A stretch of DNA of 64,000 nt from Streptomyces albidoflavus (lineage in GTDB: Bacteria; Actinomycetota; Actinomycetes; Streptomycetales; Streptomycetaceae): positions 248,001 to 312,000 of the forward strand of contig NZ_JOII01000003.1 of the NCBI RefSeq assembly GCF_000719955.1, in the 5' to 3' direction. This document shows, in pieces, positions 40,362-49,548 of this stretch; within the stretch, counting starts at the first letter, position 1, and each line of letters starts with the position of its first letter. The notes under the pieces are model-generated. The model searched no databases. It saw only the letters and a program-made list of their open reading frames with translations, and was not told the origin of the DNA. Position numbers and translations under genes: made by a program.

Positions 40362-42920
40362 GTGGGCGGGACGACGCTGGAGCACAGGACGGCCTCGGGG
40401 GAGGAACCCTCCGGGCCCCCCGCGCCCCCCGGCGCCCCGAAGCCCGAGGGGGCGTACACCGCCGACGACGCGCCCACCCTGCCCCTGGCGAACGGCGAAG
40501 CGTTTCCCCCCGGCGAGGGCGGTGGCGACGGCGGCGACGGTGGTCCGGCCGCCCCCGCCACCGGTGACGCGGGGCTCAGCCCCCGCCAGGTGCGGATGGT
40601 CTTCGTCGGGCTGATGCTCGCGCTGCTCCTCGCCGCGCTGGAGCAGATGATCGTGGCCACCGCGCTGCCGAAGATCGTCGGCGAGCTGCACGGCCTCGAC
40701 AAGATGTCCTGGGCCATCACCGCCTACCTGCTCACCTCGACCATCTCGCTGCCGGTCTACGGCAAGCTCGGCGACCTCTTCGGCCGCAAGGGCGTCTTCC
40801 AGTTCGCCATCGTCGTCTTCATCGTGGGCTCCGGGCTCGCGGGCTGGTCCCGTTCGATGGACGAACTCATCGCCTTCCGCGCCCTCCAGGGGCTCGGCGC
40901 GGGCGGCCTCATGATCGGCGTGCAGGCGATCATCGCCGACATCGTGCCGCCCAGGGAGCGGGCCCGCTACATGGGGCTGATCGGCGCCGCCTTCGGCCTC
41001 GCCTCGGTCGCCGGACCGCTGCTCGGCGGCTTCTTCACCGACCACATGTCGTGGCGCTGGTGCTTCTACTTCAACGTCCCCTTCGGCCTGGTCACCCTCG
41101 CCGTGGTCGCCGTCGTCCTCAAGCTCCCCAAGCCCGCCACCCGTGGCCGCCTCGACGTGCCCGGCATCCTGCTGCTGGCCACCGCCTCGACCTGCCTGGT
41201 GCTGCTGACCAGCTGGGGCGGGACGGAGTACGCCTGGGGCTCGGGGACCATCCTCGCGCTCGCCGCCGGAGCCGTCCTGTCGACGGTGCTCTTCCTCGTC
41301 GCCGAGCGGTACGCGGCCGAACCCCTCATCCCGCTGCGGCTCTTCCGCGAGTCGATCTTCAACCTCACCGGCCTGATCGGGGCGGTGGTCGGCATCGCCC
41401 TGTTCGGCGCCGCCAGCTACCTGCCGACCTTCCTCCAGATGGTCGACGGCGCCAGCGCCACCGAGTCCGGCCTGCTGATGCTCCCCATGATGGGCGGCGT
41501 CGTCGGCGCCTCGATCCTCTCCGGCCAGCTCATCAGCAAGACCGGGCGCTACCGCCCGTACCCCATCGCGGGCGGGGTCCTCGCCGCGCTCGGCATGTGG
41601 CTGCTCTCCCTGCTGGAGACCGGCACCTCGCGGCTGCACTACAGCATCTGGATGGCGGTGCTCGGCGCGGGGATCGGCCTGATCATGCCGGTGCTGGTGC
41701 TCGCCGTGCAGAACAGCGTCCGCCCCGCCGACCTCGGCACCGCCACCAGCGCCAACAACTACTTCCGGCAGATCGGCGGCAGCGTCGGCGCCGCCGTCTT
41801 CGGCACCCTCTTCGCCCAGCGCCTCACCGACGCCCTCGCCGACCGGCTGCCCGCCGGGGCGCCCGCCGGGAGCGTCGACGCCGAGGCGATCACCCCGCAG
41901 GCGGTGCACGCGATGGCGCCCGCCCTGCGCGACCCCTACATCCAGGCGTACGCCGACGCCATGCCCCGGATCTTCCTCTACCTCGTGCCGGTCCTCCTCC
42001 TGGGCCTGCTGCTCGCCTTCTTCCTCAAGGAGACCCCCCTCGTGTCCCACGCCGCGTCCCGGCCCGCCTCCGTCCCCGCCGCCGAACCGCACGCCGCACC
42101 CGCGCCCGAGGCCGCCGCCCCGCCCGCTCCGCAGCTGCCCGCCGCCCGGACCGGCCACACCGCCGGAGTCGCGGTCTGCGGCAGCGTCCAGCACTCCGAC
42201 GGCACCGCCGTGCCGCGCGCCGCCCTCACCCTCATCGACGTGACCGGCCGCCAGATCGGGCGCGGCGCCAGCGACGGCGAGGGCCGGTACGCGCTCGCCA
42301 CCCCGGGCAGCGGCAGCTTCGTGCTGATCGCGGCGGCCGGCGGGCACCAGCCGCAGGCCGTCACCGTCACCGTCGGCGAGCGCCCGGTCGAGCTGGACGT
42401 GGTCCTCGGCGGCGCCGGACGCCTCGCCGGTTCCGTCCTCACCGCCGACGGCCTGCCCGTCCGCGACGCCACGGTCACCCTGACCGACGTACGCGGCGAG
42501 GTCGTCGCCTCCACCCGCAGCGGACGCGAGGGCGGGTACGTCATCTCCGAGCTGGTCGCCGGGGAGTACACCCTCGCCGCCAGCGCCCACGCCTACCGCC
42601 CCACCGCCCTGCCGGTGAGCGTCCAGGCCTCCCGCGAGACCCGGCAGGACGTGGAGCTGGCCGGGGGAGCGGTGCTGCGCGGCACCGTCCGCGCGGGCGG
42701 CGGGCGGCCCGTCGAGGACGCCCGCGTCACCCTGCTCGACGCCGGGGGCAACGTCGTCGACTCCCAGACCACCTCCGCCGACGGCACCTTCCGCTTCGTC
42801 GACCTCTCCTCCGGCGAGTACACCGTCATCGCCTCCGGCTACCCGCCGGTCGCCACCGTCCTCCAGGTGGCGGGCGGCGGCCGCACCGAGCGCGACCTGC
42901 TCCTCGGCCACGAGGACTGA
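40362..42920 (+). CDS. MFS (DHA2) transporter with three C-terminal beta-sandwich repeats
   Basis: 852 residues. A Pro/Gly-rich leader (1-70) is followed by a 14-helix drug:H+ antiporter of the EmrB/QacA type (about 75-560): [29 protein letters not shown] and [15 protein letters not shown]. The C-terminal 290 residues contain three repeats of about 84 residues beginning near 603, 687 and 771 ([63 protein letters not shown]). They match carboxypeptidase-regulatory or Cna-B-like folds, which usually lie outside the membrane. GTG 40362 has GAGGGGAGAG upstream. Substrate unknown; no regulator is adjacent. Confidence 0.88.
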   Translation: MGGTTLEHRTASGEEPSGPPAPPGAPKPEGAYTADDAPTLPLANGEAFPPGEGGGDGGDGGPAAPATGDAGLSPRQVRMVFVGLMLALLLAALEQMIVATALPKIVGELHGLDKMSWAITAYLLTSTISLPVYGKLGDLFGRKGVFQFAIVVFIVGSGLAGWSRSMDELIAFRALQGLGAGGLMIGVQAIIADIVPPRERARYMGLIGAAFGLASVAGPLLGGFFTDHMSWRWCFYFNVPFGLVTLAVVAVVLKLPKPATRGRLDVPGILLLATASTCLVLLTSWGGTEYAWGSGTILALAAGAVLSTVLFLVAERYAAEPLIPLRLFRESIFNLTGLIGAVVGIALFGAASYLPTFLQMVDGASATESGLLMLPMMGGVVGASILSGQLISKTGRYRPYPIAGGVLAALGMWLLSLLETGTSRLHYSIWMAVLGAGIGLIMPVLVLAVQNSVRPADLGTATSANNYFRQIGGSVGAAVFGTLFAQRLTDALADRLPAGAPAGSVDAEAITPQAVHAMAPALRDPYIQAYADAMPRIFLYLVPVLLLGLLLAFFLKETPLVSHAASRPASVPAAEPHAAPAPEAAAPPAPQLPAARTGHTAGVAVCGSVQHSDGTAVPRAALTLIDVTGRQIGRGASDGEGRYALATPGSGSFVLIAAAGGHQPQAVTVTVGERPVELDVVLGGAGRLAGSVLTADGLPVRDATVTLTDVRGEVVASTRSGREGGYVISELVAGEYTLAASAHAYRPTALPVSVQASRETRQDVELAGGAVLRGTVRAGGGRPVEDARVTLLDAGGNVVDSQTTSADGTFRFVDLSSGEYTVIASGYPPVATVLQVAGGGRTERDLLLGHED

Positions 42921-43047
42921 GCCACCGGGCGGCACCGGCCGGGGCGCCCGCGCTCCGGCCGAATCCCCTACCCGCCGCCCTCGCCAAGGCGTACCGTGAC
43001 CCCGCCGGGCGGAACAAGATCCGCCCCCGTAGCCGAACGGAGCGGGT

Positions 43048-43881
43048 GTGAAGATCCTGATCAGCGCGGACATGGAGGGCGCCACGGGGGTGACCTGGCC
43101 GCACGACGTGCTGCCGGGGCACGCCCAGTGGGAGCGGTGCCGGTCGATGTTCACCTCCGACGTCCAGGCCGCCGTCCTCGGTTTCTTCGACGGGGGCGCC
43201 GACGAGGTGCTGATCAACGAGGCGCACTGGACGATGCGCAACCTCTTCCTGGAACGCCTCGACCCGCGCGCCCAGATGCTCACCGGCCGCCACAAGAGCC
43301 TCAGCATGGTGGAGGGCGTCCAGCACGGCGACGTCGACGGCATCGCCTTCCTCGGCTACCACGCGGGCGCCGGCATGCCGGGCGTCCTCGCCCACACCTA
43401 CCTCGCCAACTCCCTCACCGGTGTCTGGCTCGACGGCGTCCGCGCCAGCGAGGGCCTGCTCAACGCGCACGTCGTCGCCGAGTACGGCGTGCCCGTCGTC
43501 CTGGTCACCGGCGACGACGTGGCCTGCGAGGACTCCAAGGGGTACGCGCCGGAGGCCGAGCGGGTCGCGGTCAAGGACCACGTCTCGCGGTACGCGGCCG
43601 TCTGCCGCACGCCCGAGCGGACCGCCGCCGACATCCGCACCGCCGCCCGCGACGCCACCCGCCTCGCCGTCCGCCACGAGCCGGTGCAGGCCGGGCCGCA
43701 CACCGTGGACCTGGAGTTCGACGCCGCCCACCTGGCGGCAGCCGTCACCGTCGTCCCGGGTGTCGCCCTGACAGGGGACCTCCGCGCCAGCTACACCAGC
43801 GAGACCATGTACGAAGCCATCCGGACGTTCAAGGCCGTCACCACGGTCGCCCAGAACGCCGTGGAGGAGACCTATGGCTGA
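43048..43881 (+). CDS. M55 D-aminopeptidase (DppA type)
   Basis: 277 residues. The residues of B. subtilis DppA are all in place: Asp8 and Glu10 (SADMEG), His60, His105, Glu135 as zinc ligands, and His116 near the nucleophile position. DppA releases N-terminal D-amino acids such as D-Ala from D-Ala-D-Ala peptides. It is the first gene of a peptidase run: its stop overlaps the M20 start by 8 nt, so the two are co-translated. GTG 43048 is the start. Confidence 0.93.
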   Translation: MKILISADMEGATGVTWPHDVLPGHAQWERCRSMFTSDVQAAVLGFFDGGADEVLINEAHWTMRNLFLERLDPRAQMLTGRHKSLSMVEGVQHGDVDGIAFLGYHAGAGMPGVLAHTYLANSLTGVWLDGVRASEGLLNAHVVAEYGVPVVLVTGDDVACEDSKGYAPEAERVAVKDHVSRYAAVCRTPERTAADIRTAARDATRLAVRHEPVQAGPHTVDLEFDAAHLAAAVTVVPGVALTGDLRASYTSETMYEAIRTFKAVTTVAQNAVEETYG

Positions 43882-45226
43882 GCAGCCCGCCCCCACGACC
43901 ACCACCAGCGGCGTCGACGCCGCAGCCCTGGAGGAGGTGGTCACCTACACCTCCGAGCTGATCCGCATCGACACCACCAACCGGGGCGGCGGCGACTGCC
44001 GCGAACGCCCGGCCGCCGAGTACGCCGCCGAGCGGCTCGCCGCAGCCGGACTCGACCCGGTGATCCTGGAGCGCACCCCCGGCCGGGGCAACGTCGTCGC
44101 CCGCATCGCCGGCAGCGACCCCTCCGCCGACGCCCTCCTCGTCCACGGCCACCTCGACGTGGTCCCCGCGCAGGCCGAGGAGTGGACCAAGCATCCCTTC
44201 TCCGGCGAGGTCGAGGACGGCGTGGTCTGGGGACGCGGCGCCGTCGACATGAAGAACATGGACGCGATGATCCTCGCGCTGGCCCGCTCCTGGGCCCGCA
44301 CCGGCGTCCGCCCCCGCCGCGACCTCGTCATCGCCTTCACCGCCGACGAGGAGGCCAGCGCCGAGGACGGCTCGGACTTCCTCGCCGACCGGCACGCCGC
44401 GCTCTTCGAGGGCTGTACCGAGGGCATCAGCGAGTCCGGCGCCTTCACCTTCCACGACGGCGCGGGCCGCGAGATCTACCCCATCGCGGCCGGCGAACGC
44501 GGCACCGGCTGGCTGGAGCTGACCGCACGCGGTCGCGCCGGCCACGGCTCCAAGGTCAACCGCTCCAACGCGGTCACCCGCCTCGCCGCCGCCGTCGACC
44601 GCATCGGCCACCACGAGTGGCCGGTCCGCCTCTCCCCGACGGTCCAGGCCGCCCTCACCGAACTCGCCGCCCTCTACGGCATCGAGGCCGACCCGGCCGC
44701 CGAGGGCTTCGACGTGGACGTGCTGCTCGCCAAGCTCGGCCCGGCCGCCTCCCTGGTCGAGGCGACCGTCCGCAACAGCTCCAACCCGACGATGCTGAAC
44801 GCCGGTTACAAGGTCAACGTCATCCCCGGCGAGGCCACCGCCATGATCGACGGCCGGTTCGTGCCGGGCGGCGAGGACGAGTTCCGGACCACCCTGGACG
44901 AGCTGACCGGGCCCGACGTCGACTGGCGGTTCCACCACCGCGAGACGGCGCTGACCGCGCCGGTGGACTCGCCGACCTTCACCCTGATGCGCGAGGCCGT
45001 CGAGGAGTTCGCCCCGGGCGCCCGCGCCGTGCCTTACTGCATGTCCGGCGGCACCGACGCCAAGCAGTTCTCCCGCCTCGGCATCACCGGCTACGGCTTC
45101 TCCCCGCTGAAGCTGCCGCCCGGCTTCGACTACCAGGCGCTCTTCCACGGCGTGGACGAGCGCGTGCCCGTCGAGGCCCTGCACTTCGGTGTCCGCGTAC
45201 TCGACCGGTTCCTGCGCAGCGCCTGA
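43874..45226 (+). CDS. M20-family metallopeptidase
   Basis: 450 residues with the di-zinc site: His93 and Asp95 in HGHLDVVP, Asp125 in GAVDMK, and catalytic Glu159-Glu160 in ADEEA. The central lid domain (RGRAGHGSKVNRSNAV) is the dimerisation insert of the M20 family. Members cleave dipeptides or acyl-amino acids. Its ATG lies inside the end of the DppA gene (8-nt overlap), implying a shared substrate stream. Confidence 0.92.
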   Translation: MAEQPAPTTTTSGVDAAALEEVVTYTSELIRIDTTNRGGGDCRERPAAEYAAERLAAAGLDPVILERTPGRGNVVARIAGSDPSADALLVHGHLDVVPAQAEEWTKHPFSGEVEDGVVWGRGAVDMKNMDAMILALARSWARTGVRPRRDLVIAFTADEEASAEDGSDFLADRHAALFEGCTEGISESGAFTFHDGAGREIYPIAAGERGTGWLELTARGRAGHGSKVNRSNAVTRLAAAVDRIGHHEWPVRLSPTVQAALTELAALYGIEADPAAEGFDVDVLLAKLGPAASLVEATVRNSSNPTMLNAGYKVNVIPGEATAMIDGRFVPGGEDEFRTTLDELTGPDVDWRFHHRETALTAPVDSPTFTLMREAVEEFAPGARAVPYCMSGGTDAKQFSRLGITGYGFSPLKLPPGFDYQALFHGVDERVPVEALHFGVRVLDRFLRSA

Positions 45227-45231
45227 CCCCG

Positions 45232-45261
45232 GGCCCGCCCCGCGACGGAGCGGGGCGGGCC
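45232..45261 (+). terminator. Hairpin between M20 and S9 peptidase genes
   Basis: GGCCCGCCCCGC (45232-45243) pairs with GCGGGGCGGGCC (45250-45261) around GACGGA. It lies 5 nt past the M20 stop and may terminate or attenuate before the S9 gene. Confidence 0.7.
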
Positions 45262-45289
45262 GCCGCCGAACGAGGAGTTGGAAGACCCC

Positions 45290-47269
45290 ATGAGCACGCC
45301 CGAGCCGTACGGTGCCTGGCCCTCGCCCATCGACGCCCGCCTCACCGCCGCCCACGACGGCCGGCCCGACTCCGTCGCCCATGTCGGCGACGACCTGTGG
45401 TGGACCGCGCCCCGCCCCGCCGAGGGCGGCCGTCGCACCCTGGTGCGCCGCCGCCCCGACGGCACCGAGGAGTCCGTACTCCCGGCCCCGTGGAACGTCC
45501 GCAGCCGCGTCGTCGAGTACGGCGGCGAGCCCTGGGCCGGCGTGCCGGGCCCCGACGGCCCCCTCGTCGTCTTCGTCCACTTCGCCGACCAGCGGCTCTA
45601 CGCCTACGAGCCGGACCGGCCGGAGGCCGGGCCGCGCCCGCTCACCCCGCTCTCCGGGGTCGGCGGCGGGCTGCGCTGGGCCGACCCGGTGGTGCACGTG
45701 GCCACCGGCGAAGTCTGGTGTGTCCTGGAGGAGTTCACCGGGGAGGGCCCGACCGACGTGCGGCGCGTCCCGGCCGCCGTACCCCTCGACGGCAGCGCCG
45801 CCGAGAACCGCGACGCCGTCCGCGAACTCGACACCGACCGGCACCGGTTCGTCACCGGCCCCAGGCTCTCCCCGGACGGGCAGCGCGCCGTCTGGATCGC
45901 CTGGGACCACCCGCGCATGCCGTGGGACGGCACCGAGCTGAAGATCGCCGAGGTGACGGCCGAAGGCCCGTTCACCGGCGTGCGGACCCTCATCGGCGGG
46001 CCCGAGGAGTCGGTCTGCCAGGCCGAATGGGCGTCCGACGGCTCCCTGATCGCCGCCACCGACCGCTCCGGCTGGTGGAACCTGCACCGCGTCGACCCCG
46101 CCACCGGCGAGGCCAAGCCGCTCTGCCCGCGCGAGGAGGAGTTCGGCGGGCCGCTGTGGCGGATCGGGTCGCGGTGGTTCGCGCCGATGGAGAACGGCCT
46201 GATCGCCGTCGTGCACGGCCGGGGCTCCACCCGCCTGGGCATCCTCGACCCGGACGCCGGGGAGATCTGCGACGCCGCCGGACCGTGGACCACCTGGGCC
46301 GCCTGCCTCGACGTGCGCGGCAGCCGCGTCACCGGGGTCGCCGCCGGGCCCCTCAGCGCCGCCGAGATCGTCGAGCTGGACACCGTCACCGGCCGGGCCA
46401 GGGCCGTCGCCGCCCGCCACACCGACGCCGTCGACCCGGCCTACCTCCCGCACCCCGAGGAGCGGGTCTTCACCGGCCCCGGCGGCCGCGAGATCCACGC
46501 CGTCGTCCTCCCGCCGCGCCACCCCGAGCGGCACGGCCCCGAGGACGAACTCCCGCCGTACGTCGTCCGGGCGCACGGCGGTCCCACCGGGCAGGCGACC
46601 GCCGATCTCTCCCTGGACGCCGCCTACTTCACCTCGCGCGGCATCGGTGTCGTGGAGGTCAACTACGGCGGCTCCACCGGCTACGGCCGCGCCTACCGCA
46701 ACCGGCTGCGCGGGCAGTGGGGCCTGGTCGACGTCGAGGACTGCGCCGCCGTCGCCGCGGCCCTGGCCGCCGAGGGCACCGCCGACCCGGGCCGCCTCGC
46801 CGTCCGGGGCGGCAGCGCGGGCGGCTGGACGGCGGCCGCCTCGCTCGCCGGGACCGACGTCTACGCCTGCGCCACCGTCATCTACCCGGTGCTCGACCTG
46901 GCCGGCTGGGCCACCGGCGGCACCCACGACCTGGAGTCCCAGTACCTGGAGTCGCTGGTCGGCCCGTTCGCGGAGGTCCCCGAGCGGTACGCCGAGCGCT
47001 CCCCGACCGAGCGCGCGGACCGGATCGCCGCCCCCTTCCTCCTCCTCCAGGGGCTGGACGACCCCATCTGCCCGCCCGAGCAGAGCGAGCGCCTCCTGGA
47101 GCGGATGGCCGGGCGCGGCGTCCCGCACGCCTACCTCGCCTTCGAGGGCGAGGGCCACGGCTTCCGCCGCGCCGACACCATGATCACCGCGATAGAGGCC
47201 GAACTCGCCCTGTACGCCAAGGTGTTCGGGTTCACCGCCGAGGTGCCGGAGCTGGAGTTCCGGAACTGA
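45290..47269 (+). CDS. S9 (prolyl oligopeptidase) family serine peptidase
   Basis: 659 residues: an N-terminal seven-bladed propeller (about 30-400, with repeated VWIAWDHP/SLIAATDRSG-type strands) and a C-terminal alpha/beta-hydrolase. Ser509 sits in GGSAGG, the Asp in LDDPICPP and the His in EGHGF. The propeller restricts entry to short peptides. No signal peptide, so it acts on imported or internal peptides. ATG 45290 has GAGGAG 12 nt upstream; a TTG at 45278 abuts that site and is less likely. Confidence 0.9.
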   Translation: MSTPEPYGAWPSPIDARLTAAHDGRPDSVAHVGDDLWWTAPRPAEGGRRTLVRRRPDGTEESVLPAPWNVRSRVVEYGGEPWAGVPGPDGPLVVFVHFADQRLYAYEPDRPEAGPRPLTPLSGVGGGLRWADPVVHVATGEVWCVLEEFTGEGPTDVRRVPAAVPLDGSAAENRDAVRELDTDRHRFVTGPRLSPDGQRAVWIAWDHPRMPWDGTELKIAEVTAEGPFTGVRTLIGGPEESVCQAEWASDGSLIAATDRSGWWNLHRVDPATGEAKPLCPREEEFGGPLWRIGSRWFAPMENGLIAVVHGRGSTRLGILDPDAGEICDAAGPWTTWAACLDVRGSRVTGVAAGPLSAAEIVELDTVTGRARAVAARHTDAVDPAYLPHPEERVFTGPGGREIHAVVLPPRHPERHGPEDELPPYVVRAHGGPTGQATADLSLDAAYFTSRGIGVVEVNYGGSTGYGRAYRNRLRGQWGLVDVEDCAAVAAALAAEGTADPGRLAVRGGSAGGWTAAASLAGTDVYACATVIYPVLDLAGWATGGTHDLESQYLESLVGPFAEVPERYAERSPTERADRIAAPFLLLQGLDDPICPPEQSERLLERMAGRGVPHAYLAFEGEGHGFRRADTMITAIEAELALYAKVFGFTAEVPELEFRN

Positions 47270-47285
47270 TCCACCCGCACGTCCC

Positions 47286-47315
47286 GGGCCGCCACCCCTC
47301 GCCGGGTGGCGGCCC
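47286..47315 (+). terminator. Hairpin terminator after the S9 gene
   Basis: GGGCCGCCACCC (47286-47297) pairs with GGGTGGCGGCCC (47304-47315) around CTCGCC, 16 nt past the stop, before the LD-carboxypeptidase gene. Confidence 0.75.
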
Positions 47316-47345
47316 TTCCCTCTGACACCGCACCGGAGCACCCCC

Positions 47346-48284
47346 TTGCCGTACTCCCTGAGCCCGCTCACCCGCCCCGCACGGCTCGCCCCCGGCGCCC
47401 GGGTCGCCGTGGTCGCCCCCGCCGGACCGGTGCCCGAGGAGTCGCTGGAATCGGGTCTCGACCTGCTGCGCGGCTGGGGCCTGGACCCGGTGGTCGCCCC
47501 GCATGTGCTCGACCGCCACCCCGCCTTCCCCTACCTCGCGGGCGAGGACGCCGACCGGGCCGCCGACCTCCAGAACGCCTGGTGCGACCCGTCGGTCGAC
47601 GCGGTGTTCTGCGCCCGGGGCGGCTACGGCTGCCAGCGGATGACGGGCCTGCTGGACTGGGAGGCGATGCGTGCCGCACACCCCAAGCCCTTCGTCGGCT
47701 ACAGCGACATCACCGCCCTGCACGAGCAGTTCGCGGTCCGCCTCGGCGTGGCGACGCTGCACGCCCCCATGGCCGCGACCGCCGGGTTCCTCAAGAACGA
47801 GGCCGCCCGCGAACACCTGCGGGCCACCCTCTTCGACCCCGAATCGGTGCGCGTCCTCACCTCCGCCACCGGCCGCGTCCTGGTCCCCGGCCGCGCCCGG
47901 GGCGTCACCCTCGGCGGCTGCGTCAGCCTGCTCGCCGCCGAACTGGGCGTGGCGCACACCCGCCCCTCGGCCACCGGCGGCCTCCTCCTCATCGAGGACA
48001 TCGGCGAGGAGGCCTACCGCCTCGACCGCATCCTCACCCAGCTGCTGCGCGCCCGCTGGCTCGACGGGGTGCGGGGCGTCGCCCTCGGCTCCTGGGAGGA
48101 GTGCGGCCCGTACGAGGAGGTGCGGGCCGTGCTGCGTGACCGGCTCGGACCCCTCGGGGTACCGGTGGCCGAGGAGTTCGGCTTCGGGCACGGGGAGGGC
48201 GCACTGACCATGCCCTTCGGCCTGCCCGCCGAACTGGACGCCGATGCGGGGACGTTGACGCTGGATGTGCCGGCGTTGGTGTGA
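47346..48284 (+). CDS. S66 LD-carboxypeptidase (muramoyl-tetrapeptide carboxypeptidase)
   Basis: 312 residues. Blocks typical of LdcA: RVAVVAPAGPV at the N-terminus, FCARGGYGCQRM, and FVGYSDITALHEQFAV, the segment that carries the nucleophile Ser. It removes the terminal D-Ala from murein tetrapeptides during wall recycling. TTG 47346 has CGGAG 8 nt upstream. Beside a D-aminopeptidase and other peptidases it completes a likely murein-peptide degradation set. Confidence 0.92.
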   Translation: MPYSLSPLTRPARLAPGARVAVVAPAGPVPEESLESGLDLLRGWGLDPVVAPHVLDRHPAFPYLAGEDADRAADLQNAWCDPSVDAVFCARGGYGCQRMTGLLDWEAMRAAHPKPFVGYSDITALHEQFAVRLGVATLHAPMAATAGFLKNEAAREHLRATLFDPESVRVLTSATGRVLVPGRARGVTLGGCVSLLAAELGVAHTRPSATGGLLLIEDIGEEAYRLDRILTQLLRARWLDGVRGVALGSWEECGPYEEVRAVLRDRLGPLGVPVAEEFGFGHGEGALTMPFGLPAELDADAGTLTLDVPALV

Positions 48285-48453
48285 CGGCGGGGCTGGGGGA
48301 GCGGCCACCCGAACCCCTGGCGTGCCGGGCGGCGTCGCACGCGGACGGAGCGCTCGACGCCCGCGCGGCGGCTGTCCGCCTGGCGAGCTGTCCGCCACGC
48401 CCCTACGCTGATCGCCCCGGGGGCTACGTTCCGACTGCCCAGGGAGCCTGACC

Positions 48454-49395
48454 TTGACCTCCGTCTCCATCACGCCCAAGGGCCCCTTCTCGCTCGCCGC
48501 CTCCCGCCGGTTCCTGGAGGACTTCACCCCCGCCTCCTACGACCACGCCGCCGACGGCGTGCTGCGCCTGGCCTTCCCCGCCGACGACGGCGTCCACATG
48601 ATCGGGTGCGCGGTGCGGCAGAAGGAGACGGCGGGCCCCACGCCCGCCGCCGTGACCGCCGACATCACCGTCCACCACGGTGACACCACCCTTCCGGCCG
48701 GCTCAGGCACCGACCACCACAGGGCCGCGCGGGCGCAGCTCGCCCGCATCCTGTCCCTGGACGTGGACGGCACCGGGTTCCCCGCGCTCGCCGACGCGGA
48801 CCCGGTCGTGGCGGGACTCCAGGCCGACTGGCCGGGGCTGCGCCCGGTCTGCTTCCACTCCCCGTACGAGGCGGCCGTCTGGGCGGTGATCGGCAACCGG
48901 ATCCGCATGAGTCAGGCCGCCGCGATCAAGGCCCGCCTCGCTCGTGACCACGGACAGGCCGTGCAGGTCGCCGGGGAGGAACTGCACGCGTTCCCGGCCC
49001 CGGGTGTCCTGCGGCGCCTCGACCGTGTCGAGGGGCTGAGCGACACCAAGCTCGAACGCCTGCGAGCCCTCTCCGAGGCCGCCCTCGACGGAGGCCTCGA
49101 CGCGGCGACCCTGGGCGACCAGCCGGTCGAATCCGCCCTCACCGAACTCAAGGAACTGCCCGGCATCGGCCCCTTCTCCGCCGGACTCGTCCTCATCCGC
49201 GGCGCCGGTCACCCCGACGTCTTCCCCGCCGTCGAACCCCGGCTCCACCGGGCCATGGCCACCCAGTACGGCCTTGACGCCGCCACCGCCGGCGATCCTG
49301 CCCGGCTCGCCCGGCTCGCCACCGTCTGGCGCCCCTACCGCAGTTGGGTCGCCCTCCTGCTGCGCGCCCGCGCACAGGACAGCGCGTCACGCTGA
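48454..49395 (+). CDS. AlkA-like HhH-GPD protein with altered catalytic position
   Basis: 313 residues. The helix-hairpin-helix is LPGIGPF (235-241), and the preceding AVWAVIGNRIRMSQAA block is typical of 3-methyladenine glycosylases. The catalytic Asp of AlkA (FPxxDL) is replaced: the sequence reads DVFPAVEPRLHR, with Glu261 in the Asp column. Glu could still act as the acid, or the protein may bind without cutting. It is a separate gene from the Ada-AlkA fusion at 7491. TTG 48454 has AGGGAG 7 nt upstream. Confidence 0.8.
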   Translation: MTSVSITPKGPFSLAASRRFLEDFTPASYDHAADGVLRLAFPADDGVHMIGCAVRQKETAGPTPAAVTADITVHHGDTTLPAGSGTDHHRAARAQLARILSLDVDGTGFPALADADPVVAGLQADWPGLRPVCFHSPYEAAVWAVIGNRIRMSQAAAIKARLARDHGQAVQVAGEELHAFPAPGVLRRLDRVEGLSDTKLERLRALSEAALDGGLDAATLGDQPVESALTELKELPGIGPFSAGLVLIRGAGHPDVFPAVEPRLHRAMATQYGLDAATAGDPARLARLATVWRPYRSWVALLLRARAQDSASR

Positions 49396-49548
49396 GCGGG
49401 GGACCGGAGCGCACGCCCGCGCGCACCTTCACCGAACCTCCCGGAACAAACCCCGGTCGCGTCCGTTGACCCGGCAGTGAGCTGGGCCACACGATGAGCG
49501 CTGCCCGTGTGTACCCACGGGTAAGTCCGTCTCAGTGTGGAGGCCCCC

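Noticed and set aside
40176..43343. A 1055-codon minus-strand frame opposite the MFS transporter
   Set aside because: Its repeated Glu/Gly/His/Asp pattern reflects codon bias of the membrane protein on the other strand.
43838..47371. A very long open frame on the minus strand (about 1177 codons) opposite the four peptidase genes
   Set aside because: High third-position GC makes the antisense frames of real genes open. It is Gly/Val/Asp/Arg-rich without family motifs, and the opposite strand carries intact peptidases.
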